Origin: Pseudomonadota bacterium
Lineage (GTDB): Bacteria; Desulfobacterota; JAPLJL01
Length of the DNA: 8,151 bases
Direction: 5' to 3'
NCBI GenBank assembly: GCA_026388615.1
Contig: JAPLJL010000098.1
Span: forward strand, 1-8,151
Within the stretch, counting starts at the first letter, position 1; each line of letters opens with the position of its first letter. The translations under genes were made by a program, and so were the position numbers. Below are positions 1-6,358 of the stretch, one piece after another. The notes beneath the pieces are model-generated. The model saw nothing but the letters and a program-made list of their open reading frames with translations, was not told the DNA's origin and ran no database searches.

Positions 1-1252
1 CCACGATCCGGTCGGCGGCTTTCTGCTTCCGCTGCCGGTAGGCCTCGGACTGGTACTCGGGGTCGGTGGGCCGAGGCCATTTATCCTTAATCGGGGCGAT
101 CACGGTGATGGAATGCTGACCGGGAGGGCAGATCGAGGGATCATCCATCGACGGGATATAGACGGCATAATTTTCTCCCCCGAAGTCATTGGGGTCCTCA
201 ATGAACATCTCGATGGCGCGGGCGCCGGGCGGGATGGCGGCGGCGTCTACGCCGATGTAAAGCACAATGGCGCTTAAAGTCGGAATATGTTTCTGGGCCC
301 ATTCCATCCGCTTGGCCTTGATATGGCGGGGCCTGACCGCGTCCCCGTAAAGATTCCAGACTGTGCCGTTGTAAACCACCCGCTCGGACATGATCTCGGT
401 GCCGTCATCCAGGCGGACCCCATAGGCCTGGCCCTTGAACATCAGGATCTCGTCCACTTTGTGCCGGTAGATGATCTGGCCTCCCCAGCGTTCGAAAGAT
501 TTTTCGAGTTTGTTGGGAAGCATCTGGGGGTCGCCGGAGGGATAAGAGGCGCCGCCCTCGTGAATATCCACGAACATGGCCGCGGCCAGGGCCGCCGGGC
601 TTTCCGCGATGTTGGTGCAGGCGAATGTCCCGGTGAGGATATCAAAAAACATCGAGGCCTTGGGGTCGGTGATGTGCTTGTTGATCAGGTACTCGGTGTT
701 GCGGAACAGCATGGTCCCGAGATTCATGGTGCCGAGGGGATTCTTGAAGAACATTTTGGCCCCCTCGATCAGGGGCATTTCCGTCGGGGGCATCGGCATT
801 TCGTTCTTGGCCACCATGGCGTCGTAGATTTTATAGAGGTCCATATAAAAGGCCCGGAGTTCATCCTTCTGATGGGGGAAAACCTGGGCCAGCTCGGCGA
901 AATACTTCTCGAAGTTGCGCCAGAAGGTGACTTCCTTGCCGTAGACGTGCAGGCGGTAGATAGACTCGTGGAGGATCATGTCGATCTCCTCCTCGAGCTC
1001 GTTCATGACGAAGCGGTGGGTGTTGTAGCCCTTCGGGGAGAAGCCGAAGAGCATGGCCGCACCCACGTCCATGGAAACATCATGGCGGCGGACGTGGGAG
1101 ACGCAGCCCCCGGGGAGAAAATGCTGGTCTACCGCCAGGACCTTGAGCCCCCGCTTGGCGAGAAGGGCGGCGGCGGTGATCCCCCCGATCCCGGCCCCGA
1201 CTACGATCACGTCATAGCGATCCTGGATGATGGAGTTGTTCAGGATTTCCAA
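1..1252 (-). CDS. Phytoene desaturase / retinol saturase-like FAD-dependent oxidoreductase (3' end outside window)
   Basis: This is a flavoprotein of the CrtI/CrtO/retinol-saturase superfamily, expected to use FAD to introduce or reduce C=C bonds in a lipophilic substrate. 417 codons are visible; the family usually has about 490-530 residues, so the C-terminal part, including the final FAD-binding segment, lies beyond the left edge. The dinucleotide-binding motif GAGIGG is at residues 19-24, followed by a strand ending in Asp42 and then PGG (47-49). MDVGAAMLFGF near residue 60 matches the family's conserved region after the PGG loop. A late stretch with YIPSMDDP and PPGQHS resembles the CrtO/retinol-saturase C-terminal half. 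The start is TTG at 1252, because a strong GGAGGAGGA lies 5 nt upstream and no in-frame ATG or GTG sits at the correct distance. It is probably co-transcribed with the flavoenzyme gene upstream (1418-2623), although a 165-bp gap with a palindromic repeat separates them. The substrate cannot be read from the sequence; a carotenoid role is only one option. Confidence 0.85.
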   Translation of the reverse strand, partial: MEILNNSIIQDRYDVIVVGAGIGGITAAALLAKRGLKVLAVDQHFLPGGCVSHVRRHDVSMDVGAAMLFGFSPKGYNTHRFVMNELEEEIDMILHESIYRLHVYGKEVTFWRNFEKYFAELAQVFPHQKDELRAFYMDLYKIYDAMVAKNEMPMPPTEMPLIEGAKMFFKNPLGTMNLGTMLFRNTEYLINKHITDPKASMFFDILTGTFACTNIAESPAALAAAMFVDIHEGGASYPSGDPQMLPNKLEKSFERWGGQIIYRHKVDEILMFKGQAYGVRLDDGTEIMSERVVYNGTVWNLYGDAVRPRHIKAKRMEWAQKHIPTLSAIVLYIGVDAAAIPPGARAIEMFIEDPNDFGGENYAVYIPSMDDPSICPPGQHSITVIAPIKDKWPRPTDPEYQSEAYRQRKQKAADRIV

Positions 1253-1257
1253 GGTTT

Positions 1258-1266
1258 TCCTCCTCC
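1258..1266 (-). promoter_or_regulatory. Shine-Dalgarno site that fixes the TTG start at 1252
   Basis: On the minus strand this reads GGAGGAGGA, a near-perfect anti-16S match, 5 nt before TTG at 1252. The reading frame from that TTG enters the FAD motif within 19 codons. The site therefore supports the rare TTG start over internal starts. Confidence 0.7.
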
Positions 1267-1278
1267 AATCAAATATGT

Positions 1279-1364
1279 GTCATTGCGAGCCCGCAGGGCG
1301 CGGCAATCCGGTTTTTCAACCGGTGGAACTGAGATTGCTTCGTCACTTCGTTCCTCGCAATGAC
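1279..1364. repeat. 86-bp imperfect palindromic intergenic element (REP/MITE-like)
   Basis: The ends are exact 11-nt inverted repeats: GTCATTGCGAG at 1279-1289 and CTCGCAATGAC at 1354-1364. Inside them a second inverted pair, GCAATC (1303-1308) and GATTGC (1333-1338), is also exact, while the bases between the outer and inner pairs differ on the two sides. The centre holds a perfect hairpin, CCGGTT-TTTC-AACCGG (1308-1323). The left arm contains a small hairpin, GCCC-GCA-GGGC (1289-1299). The right arm has CTTCG twice, 3 bp apart. From memory, elements with these arms recur between genes in many anaerobic bacterial genomes; this window has only one copy. It carries no credible gene. It lies between two genes probably transcribed together, so it may fold in the mRNA and affect stability or downstream expression. 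Confidence 0.8.
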
Positions 1365-1417
1365 TTCTCCCGGGGTTTATAAGCAGAATGAATGAACCTT
1401 CTGAACATAAGTCTTAA

Positions 1418-2623
1418 TTATTTATCGACCGCGGGAATATGGTAGCCCCCGAGCAGCAGCCGCCGGGCGCTGTTCTTCAGGATCGATCCGGTCATTCCCT
1501 TGATATTAAATTCGCTTCTGACGAAAGCCAGGGCGTCCCGCAAGGCCTTCAATTCGTCGCCGAAACTATGGGCGTGAAACAAGCCGGGCTGGCCGCGGGT
1601 GTCGGAGGCCACCGTGGCTTTCATCCGCAGGGGATTGAACTGGTCCAGCGAGGTTACCATCTCGGGGCGGATCGATTTTTTATAAAGCGCGAAAGCGTCG
1701 GCTCCCTGCTTGATCCCCTCGATGACCGCCGCGCCGGCGTGGCCGCCGCTGGCCAGGGCGCAGGAAAGGCCCTCGCCGCCCTGGTGCATCAGCCCCATCG
1801 CGTCGCCGACCATCAGGACCCGGCCCCGGCCGGGGAAAAACCGGTTCATGGGGGTCATGGTGTTGGCCATGCAGCCCTCCGTGGCCAGTTCGCTCTTGAT
1901 GCTCAGGCCGAAATTCTTTTTCAGAAACTCGATCAGGGCTTCGAACTTATTGGATTTCTGACCCACGAGATAGGCACAGCCGATGATGATCTGGTCATCC
2001 TTCAGGTTCAGCCAGGGGAAGGGACCCATGCCCGGGACCAGGAACCAGTACAGATAACGGTTGTCGGCGTCAATCTTGCCCTCGTAATATTTCTGGATGG
2101 CGGAAGCCCAGGTCAGCCCCTCATAAACCTCGGGAGCGAAACTGCGGATGACGTGCGAGTTGGCCCCATCCGCGCCGATGACGTACCTGGCCGCTACCTG
2201 GACCTGGGTTTTTTTCCTTTCCAGGGTAACCTCGATTTCATCGCCTTTTTCCTTCAGGCCGACAAAGAGGGTTTCGTCCTCCAGGTCCGCCCCGGAGGCC
2301 TTGGCCAGGAAATGATCAAATGTGTTTCTCCAGACATAGGGCTGGTAGCAGTTTACATCGGTAAAAATCGTCCCAACGGAAGGGAAATAGAAGGCCATGC
2401 CCCGGGAGAGGTAAGGCTTGCCGTAAACGCTTTCCGGGATCGGCCCGAAGTTTTCGTAAATATAATTCTGGGAGTTGTTCGCGATTATTCCGGAACAGGC
2501 TTTGCGGCGGGGGAGCTTCTGCTTGTCGATCAGCAGGGTTTTCAGGCCTCCGTCACGGCATTTCCTGGCTGCCGAGGAACCTCCCGGACCTGATCCGACG
2601 ACTAAAACATCATATCTTTCCAT
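1418..2623 (-). CDS. Geranylgeranyl reductase family FAD-dependent oxidoreductase
   Basis: This is a 401-residue flavoprotein of the geranylgeranyl-reductase/FixC group (p-hydroxybenzoate-hydroxylase fold). Members reduce isoprenoid double bonds or act as related flavin dehydrogenases. The FAD ADP-binding motif GSGPGG is at residues 10-15. A conserved cysteine follows in PRRKACSG (Cys43), where family members commonly have a P-x-K-x-C-G-type motif. GADGANSHVIR (150-160) is the second nucleotide-binding motif. GDAMGL (273-278) with GGEGLSCAL (282-290) is the flavin-contacting motif near the C-terminal third. No membrane segment or signal peptide is seen, and the length is normal for the family. 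ATG at 2623 is preferred over a GTG 18 nt upstream, because GGGAGGG lies 5 nt before the ATG and inside the longer version. The gene is transcribed divergently from the FadL-like operon and is followed by another flavoenzyme gene. The substrate is unknown: archaeal-type lipid saturation, quinone side-chain reduction or isoprenoid catabolism are all possible. Confidence 0.88.
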   Translation of the reverse strand: MERYDVLVVGSGPGGSSAARKCRDGGLKTLLIDKQKLPRRKACSGIIANNSQNYIYENFGPIPESVYGKPYLSRGMAFYFPSVGTIFTDVNCYQPYVWRNTFDHFLAKASGADLEDETLFVGLKEKGDEIEVTLERKKTQVQVAARYVIGADGANSHVIRSFAPEVYEGLTWASAIQKYYEGKIDADNRYLYWFLVPGMGPFPWLNLKDDQIIIGCAYLVGQKSNKFEALIEFLKKNFGLSIKSELATEGCMANTMTPMNRFFPGRGRVLMVGDAMGLMHQGGEGLSCALASGGHAGAAVIEGIKQGADAFALYKKSIRPEMVTSLDQFNPLRMKATVASDTRGQPGLFHAHSFGDELKALRDALAFVRSEFNIKGMTGSILKNSARRLLLGGYHIPAVDK

Positions 2624-2628
2624 AATTT

Positions 2629-2635
2629 CCCTCCC
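2629..2635 (-). promoter_or_regulatory. Shine-Dalgarno site favouring the ATG at 2623
   Basis: The minus strand reads GGGAGGG, 5 nt before ATG at 2623. An in-frame GTG at 2641 lies upstream of this site and would place it inside the coding region, so the shorter protein is the more likely product. Confidence 0.65.
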
Positions 2636-2678
2636 AACCACGATTACGGAGAAAAACCTTATATTGAAGATTTTATAT

Positions 2679-2708
2679 ATTAAATAATTATAGATATAGC
2701 AAAGTCAA
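2679..2708 (-). promoter_or_regulatory. Candidate sigma-70 promoter for the leftward flavoenzyme genes
   Basis: Read on the minus strand, TTGACT (2708-2703) is a 5/6 match to the -35 box. After 18 bp comes TTTAAT (2684-2679), a 5/6 match to the -10 box. Transcription would begin near 2672, leaving a leader of about 50 nt before ATG 2623. The DNA is very AT-rich, so chance matches are possible. The -35 match is the stronger part of the evidence. Confidence 0.45.
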
Positions 2709-2736
2709 GCAAAATTTTACTAAGAAAAAAAAGTAC

Positions 2737-2766
2737 TTGACAAAGAATTAAATTTATTAGTTAAAT
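2737..2766 (+). promoter_or_regulatory. Candidate sigma-70 promoter for the FadL-like operon
   Basis: A perfect -35 box TTGACA (2737-2742) is followed after 18 bp by TTAAAT (2761-2766), a 4/6 match to the -10 box. An A-tract of eight adenines (2725-2732) and AAAATTTT lie directly upstream and resemble an UP element. Transcription would start near 2773, inside the palindrome at 2770-2781, and give a leader of about 135 nt before ATG 2909. The weak -10 and long spacer suit a regulated promoter. Confidence 0.5.
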
Positions 2767-2769
2767 TGA

Positions 2770-2781
2770 TTGACCAGTCAA
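2770..2781. promoter_or_regulatory. Candidate TetR-family operator at the transcription start of the FadL-like operon
   Basis: TTGACCAGTCAA is a perfect inverted repeat with 5-bp arms and a 2-bp centre. It begins 3 bp after the proposed -10 box, so a bound repressor would block initiation. TetR-family regulators of acyl-CoA and aromatic catabolism often use short palindromes with TGAC/GTCA arms; that comparison is general knowledge, not a database match. No regulator gene is present in the window. The arms do not extend beyond 5 bp. Confidence 0.45.
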
Positions 2782-2908
2782 ATTAAAAATTGAACAAACG
2801 GACAAGATCAAAATACAATATTTCTTTATCCAAGTTCAGAAAAATATGCAGAAAAACGGTGGAAATATATCGGGGGATAAACATTCAGTAAAAGGAAAAG
2901 GGGGAATT

Positions 2909-4261
2909 ATGAAAAATGTTAAGCTGTTTTTGATTTCTTTCCTTTTATTAATGATGTCTGCGGGAAATGCCGGGGCCGGTTATTACAGCATTTATGGCCT
3001 TGGCTCCCGGGCTTCCGGAATGGGGAGCGCCTACATCGCCCTGGCCGACGACCCCAGCGCGAGTTATTACAACCCGGGGGCTCTTTCCGAATGCGGTGAA
3101 GGAAAACTGGAAATGATTGTGCTGCGGACATTTTCCCAGCTCAACGTCGAATTTGACGACGCCAGCGGCACCTTGCTGGCCCAGGCGCGGAAGAAGGGCT
3201 TTTCTGATCTTCAGTCTTACCGGAACTGGACCAAGAATGTGACCGAGCTGACCATCCTGGGATTGGGCCTGGCCATGCCCATCTGGAAGAGCCCGCTCCT
3301 GAAAAACATCGAGTTCGGGATGTCCTTCTCGGCGCCGCTTTCCTGGGCGGCCCGGTTTTATTTCGTGGAATCTGCCGATCCGATCTTCCTGGAATATTTC
3401 AACCAGGCCCAGAAGTTCAACATCGTGGGCGGGATGAGCTATGACATCGACGGCATTTTCAAGTCCCTGGGCGACATGGACATCCCCGGGGTCTCCGTGG
3501 GCTTCGGGGTCAACGCTTTTGTGGATGGAAATGGAACGATGAAGATGATGCCTACCGACTTCAAGCTCTGGCTCCCTTATGACTACGCGATCATCGGCGG
3601 CCTTCTCCTCCAGCCGTTCCAGCATTTTGACAACCGTTTACTCCGAGACCTGAAACTGGGAGCCACTTATCACCAAGCAATGATGCTGGATATTACTTTC
3701 GATCTGGGATTGATCTCCAACGGTTCGGGAGGATACGCGGTGGGAGGATCATTCAGCTCCTACGACCTCTACTTCCCGGAAGAGCTGGGTTTCGGGGTGG
3801 GATTTGCCCCCCTGAAAAATCTCGCCGTCGATTACGACCTGGTGAGGTCCGGATGGTCTGGCTACAAACCGCCCTTCACCTACGCTCCGCCGGGAAGCCC
3901 GATCGCCGCCCTGATGGGCACTCCTTTCGACTTTAAGACCTACAAGCTGAACGATATCTGGATCCACCGGATCGGGGCCGAATACACCCTGGCCAAGGAT
4001 TACAAGTTCCGTCTGGGCTACAACTTCCGTCCCACCCCGATATCCTCAGCGATGGCCCAGAGAGCCAACATCCTCGATAGCAATACCAATGTGATTTCCT
4101 TCGGCCTGGGTTACAACTTCACCGGGCTGACCGTTAATCTTCACTCCCAGGTCCGGATGATGGCGAACCGGACCATCCGGAATAACGGCAGTTCCATCAA
4201 GTCGGGAGGAAATGTCTGGAGCACCGGGATGACGCTCTCACGGGAATTCCAGACCAAATAA
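2909..4261 (+). CDS. FadL/OmpP1/TodX-family outer-membrane channel for hydrophobic compounds
   Basis: This 450-residue protein is a predicted 14-strand-type outer-membrane beta-barrel of the FadL/TodX family, which passes long-chain fatty acids or hydrocarbons across the outer membrane. A signal peptide is clear: a basic start (MKNVK), a hydrophobic core (about residues 6-16) and an A-G-A site with likely cleavage after Ala23. The mature N-terminus has the family hallmark, from GSRASGMGSAYIALADD to SYYNPGAL (residues 32-59). That region forms the N-terminal hatch; the usual NPAGL appears as NPGAL. The rest alternates polar and aromatic residues as in a barrel, for example FGLGYNF and FRLGYNF near the end. 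The last residues are SREFQTK, so the usual terminal aromatic is displaced by three residues. ATG 2909 is chosen over an in-frame ATG at 2846 because it starts the signal peptide and has a G-rich ribosome site 4 nt upstream. It is the first gene of the rightward operon, behind a candidate TetR-controlled promoter. The cargo is unknown. Confidence 0.9.
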   Translation: MKNVKLFLISFLLLMMSAGNAGAGYYSIYGLGSRASGMGSAYIALADDPSASYYNPGALSECGEGKLEMIVLRTFSQLNVEFDDASGTLLAQARKKGFSDLQSYRNWTKNVTELTILGLGLAMPIWKSPLLKNIEFGMSFSAPLSWAARFYFVESADPIFLEYFNQAQKFNIVGGMSYDIDGIFKSLGDMDIPGVSVGFGVNAFVDGNGTMKMMPTDFKLWLPYDYAIIGGLLLQPFQHFDNRLLRDLKLGATYHQAMMLDITFDLGLISNGSGGYAVGGSFSSYDLYFPEELGFGVGFAPLKNLAVDYDLVRSGWSGYKPPFTYAPPGSPIAALMGTPFDFKTYKLNDIWIHRIGAEYTLAKDYKFRLGYNFRPTPISSAMAQRANILDSNTNVISFGLGYNFTGLTVNLHSQVRMMANRTIRNNGSSIKSGGNVWSTGMTLSREFQTK

Positions 4262-4267
4262 AGGAGG
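4262..4267 (+). promoter_or_regulatory. Orphan Shine-Dalgarno sequence directly after the FadL-like stop codon
   Basis: AGGAGG follows the stop codon immediately, giving TAAAGGAGG, the same junction found at 7271-7279, where it serves a real gene. Here no ATG, GTG or TTG follows at usable distance, and the next gene has its own AGGAGG at 4321-4326. It may be a remnant of a lost gene or insertion, or a ribosome standby site. The remaining bases up to 4331 show no terminator. Confidence 0.3.
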
Positions 4268-4331
4268 AAGGAATCAATCAATAAGTTTCGATAGCAAACA
4301 TCATTGTCTATAAATCATTAAGGAGGGGATT

Positions 4332-6296
4332 ATGACATTGAAGGTCCTTGAACCGATCAAAGTTGGGAAGCTGACCATCCGGAACCGTTTCCTCATGGCT
4401 CCCATGCTCACCCAGTTGAGCTCACCCGACGGGCACACCACCTCCCGAATGGTGGATCACTATCGGCGGCGCGCCGCGGGCGGGGTGGGGGCGATTACCA
4501 TAGAAATTCATTTTGTCCGGGACGATGGAAAAGTGTGTTACTCGGGACACCGGGGAGAATCCGGCGGTCTGCCCGATATTGGGGATGATTCCTATATCCC
4601 CGATGTCGCCCGCATCGTCCAAGGCATTCATTCGGAAGGGGCGGTGTGCTTCCTGCAGCTGGGTCACCTGGGCAAGTTCGGCCGGGGCGAGATCCTTCCA
4701 GCGGTTTCCGAGTCCTCACCCCCGGTGTTTACCCCCGCCATATTGAAGGAACTTTCCACCCAGGAGGTGGAGGATTATATCCAGCTTTACGTGGATGCTT
4801 CCTTCCGGGCCAAGCAGGCGGGTTGCGACGGGGTGACGATTCACAGCTCCCATGGATTTTTCCACATGCAGTTCATGTCTCCCCACTCCAATCTCCGGAC
4901 CGACAAGTGGGGCCAGGATAAAATGCTCTGCGCCAAGGAAACGATCAGAAGGATCAAGGAGAAATGCGGGAAGGATTATCCGATTGTCTACCGGATCAGC
5001 GGCGACGAGTTTTACGGGGACTTGGGGATTGATGACGGGTACGGCGTCGAGGATTTTAAGAAAATGGTTCCCGAATTGGCGAACGCCGGGGTGGACATGC
5101 TCGACGTGACCGGCGGTACGGTGGACACCAATAAGTGGATCATCCCGAGCGGGCAGGTCAAGCCGGGCTGTTTCCTGCACCTGGGCGCGGCGGCCAAGTC
5201 GGTGACCAAGATTCCGGTCAGCTGTGTCGGCCGGATCAACACCCCGGAGCTGGCCGAAAAGGCGATCCAGGAAGGGAAATGCGACATGGTCACCCTGGGC
5301 CGGGCGCTCTTCGCCGACCCGGATTTCGTCAAGAAGATGGCGGAAGGCCGGCCCGAGGATATCCGGAAATGCCTCGCCTGCAATCATTGCATCAATTACA
5401 GCAAAAACCTGATTGATGGCCAGCAAAAGGGAAGCATCGTGAAATGTGCGGTCAACGCCGAGCTGGGCCGGGACGAAGAATACGCAATCAGGCCCAAGGC
5501 CAAAAACCGCTGCAAGAAAGTTTTCGTCGCCGGCGGCGGTCCCGCCGGGATGGAAGCGGCCCGGGTGGCGGCTGAACGGGGGCATAATGTCACCCTGTTC
5601 GAAAAGTCGGATCGTCTGGGTGGACAGATGTTCGAGGCCTCGGTGCCCCCGGGGAAAAGCGAGATGATAAACCTGGTCGAGTATTTGACCACCCAGATAA
5701 AGAAACTGAAGGTCAAGGTGAAAATGGATACCCCGCTCACGGAGGAAATCCTGGAAAAGGAAAAACCTGAGGTTCTGGTGATCGCCACCGGCAGCCGGCC
5801 GATCAAGCCGAGGATTCCCGGCTTGGAAAAGGCGGTTTTGGCCAAAGACGTTCTGCTGGGAAAAGTTAAAACCGGGGAAAATGTCGTGATCATCGGTGGT
5901 GCTTCCGTCGGCTGTGAGACCGCCTGCTGGCTCCGGGAGCAGGGAAAGAACGTCCAAATCATTGAAATTCTGCCCCAGGTCTGCTCGGAGTCGCCGATCC
6001 TGGAGAAGTTCAATATGATTCAGCGGCTCACGGGATCGGGGGTGTGCTTGAACTGCAGCACCATCGTGAAGGAAATCACTGAGAAAGGGGTGGTGGTGGA
6101 ATCCGGGGGCGAGAATAATACCATCGAAGCGGACACCGTGATCATCGCGGTGGGGGCCGTGTCCAACAAGGAATTATGGTCGGCGAAAGGCTCCGGGAAT
6201 GTCACCGAGTTTATCGCCCGGGTGGGCGATGCCACCAAACCCGGATTGATCGTTGACGCGATTCATGAAGCCAGCGCCGTGGCCAGAGATTTTTAA
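4332..6296 (+). CDS. Old-yellow-enzyme-type FMN/[4Fe-4S]/FAD reductase (2,4-dienoyl-CoA reductase / trimethylamine dehydrogenase architecture)
   Basis: This 654-residue enzyme has the three-cofactor layout of FadH, trimethylamine dehydrogenase, BaiCD/BaiH and the OYE-type aryl-CoA reductases. NAD(P)H electrons pass from FAD through a [4Fe-4S] cluster to FMN, which reduces a conjugated substrate. Residues 1-345 form the OYE TIM barrel, with an FMN-site segment around PMLTQL (24-29), HSSHG (171-175) and the family motif FMSPHSNLRTDKWG. The cluster ligands are Cys347, Cys350, Cys353 and Cys372. GGGPAG (401-406) binds FAD. A second nucleotide motif, GGASVGCE (522-529), should bind NAD(P)H but has Ala at the usual second Gly. 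An ARVGDA segment closes the FAD domain. Phe176 replaces the Tyr normally found two residues after the second His of this site, so the usual proton donor is missing. AGGAGGGG lies just before the ATG. The gene is 70 bp after the channel gene and 62 bp before the amidohydrolase-like gene. The likely substrate is an unsaturated or aromatic CoA ester, inferred from context. Confidence 0.9.
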   Translation: MTLKVLEPIKVGKLTIRNRFLMAPMLTQLSSPDGHTTSRMVDHYRRRAAGGVGAITIEIHFVRDDGKVCYSGHRGESGGLPDIGDDSYIPDVARIVQGIHSEGAVCFLQLGHLGKFGRGEILPAVSESSPPVFTPAILKELSTQEVEDYIQLYVDASFRAKQAGCDGVTIHSSHGFFHMQFMSPHSNLRTDKWGQDKMLCAKETIRRIKEKCGKDYPIVYRISGDEFYGDLGIDDGYGVEDFKKMVPELANAGVDMLDVTGGTVDTNKWIIPSGQVKPGCFLHLGAAAKSVTKIPVSCVGRINTPELAEKAIQEGKCDMVTLGRALFADPDFVKKMAEGRPEDIRKCLACNHCINYSKNLIDGQQKGSIVKCAVNAELGRDEEYAIRPKAKNRCKKVFVAGGGPAGMEAARVAAERGHNVTLFEKSDRLGGQMFEASVPPGKSEMINLVEYLTTQIKKLKVKVKMDTPLTEEILEKEKPEVLVIATGSRPIKPRIPGLEKAVLAKDVLLGKVKTGENVVIIGGASVGCETACWLREQGKNVQIIEILPQVCSESPILEKFNMIQRLTGSGVCLNCSTIVKEITEKGVVVESGGENNTIEADTVIIAVGAVSNKELWSAKGSGNVTEFIARVGDATKPGLIVDAIHEASAVARDF

Positions 6297-6358
6297 AGAA
6301 GTTATAAATAAAAGGTGAAAGGTCAAAGATAAGAATAAGAGGATAAAAAGGAAAGGTA

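Noticed and set aside
1308..1323. CCGGTT-TTTC-AACCGG hairpin considered as a rho-independent terminator
   Set aside because: The stem is short, it is not followed by a U-run on either strand, and it lies inside the larger palindromic repeat, so termination is not supported.
287..1363. 358-codon open frame on the plus strand opposite the phytoene-desaturase-like gene
   Set aside because: It is antisense to a gene with clear FAD motifs, has no recognisable domain, and its end runs through the palindromic repeat. High GC at third codon positions creates long antisense frames.
1439..2593. 384-codon plus-strand frame opposite the geranylgeranyl-reductase-like gene
   Set aside because: It mirrors the true gene almost exactly and has low-complexity Gly/Val/Asp/His-rich content with no motif. 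It is an antisense shadow.
2846..2908. N-terminal 21-residue extension of the channel protein from ATG 2846
   Set aside because: It would bury the signal peptide behind a polar stretch, and the G-rich ribosome site lies next to ATG 2909, so the shorter form is preferred.
4716..5957. 413-codon minus-strand frame opposite the OYE-type reductase
   Set aside because: The plus-strand frame contains the iron-sulfur cysteines and both nucleotide motifs. The antisense product shows no family features and no ribosome site was identified.
6297..6358. Purine-rich spacer with near-repeated AAAGGTGAAAGGTCAAAG considered as a direct repeat or regulatory site
   Set aside because: The repeat is short and compositionally simple; it is more likely an ordinary purine-rich leader ending in the ribosome site.
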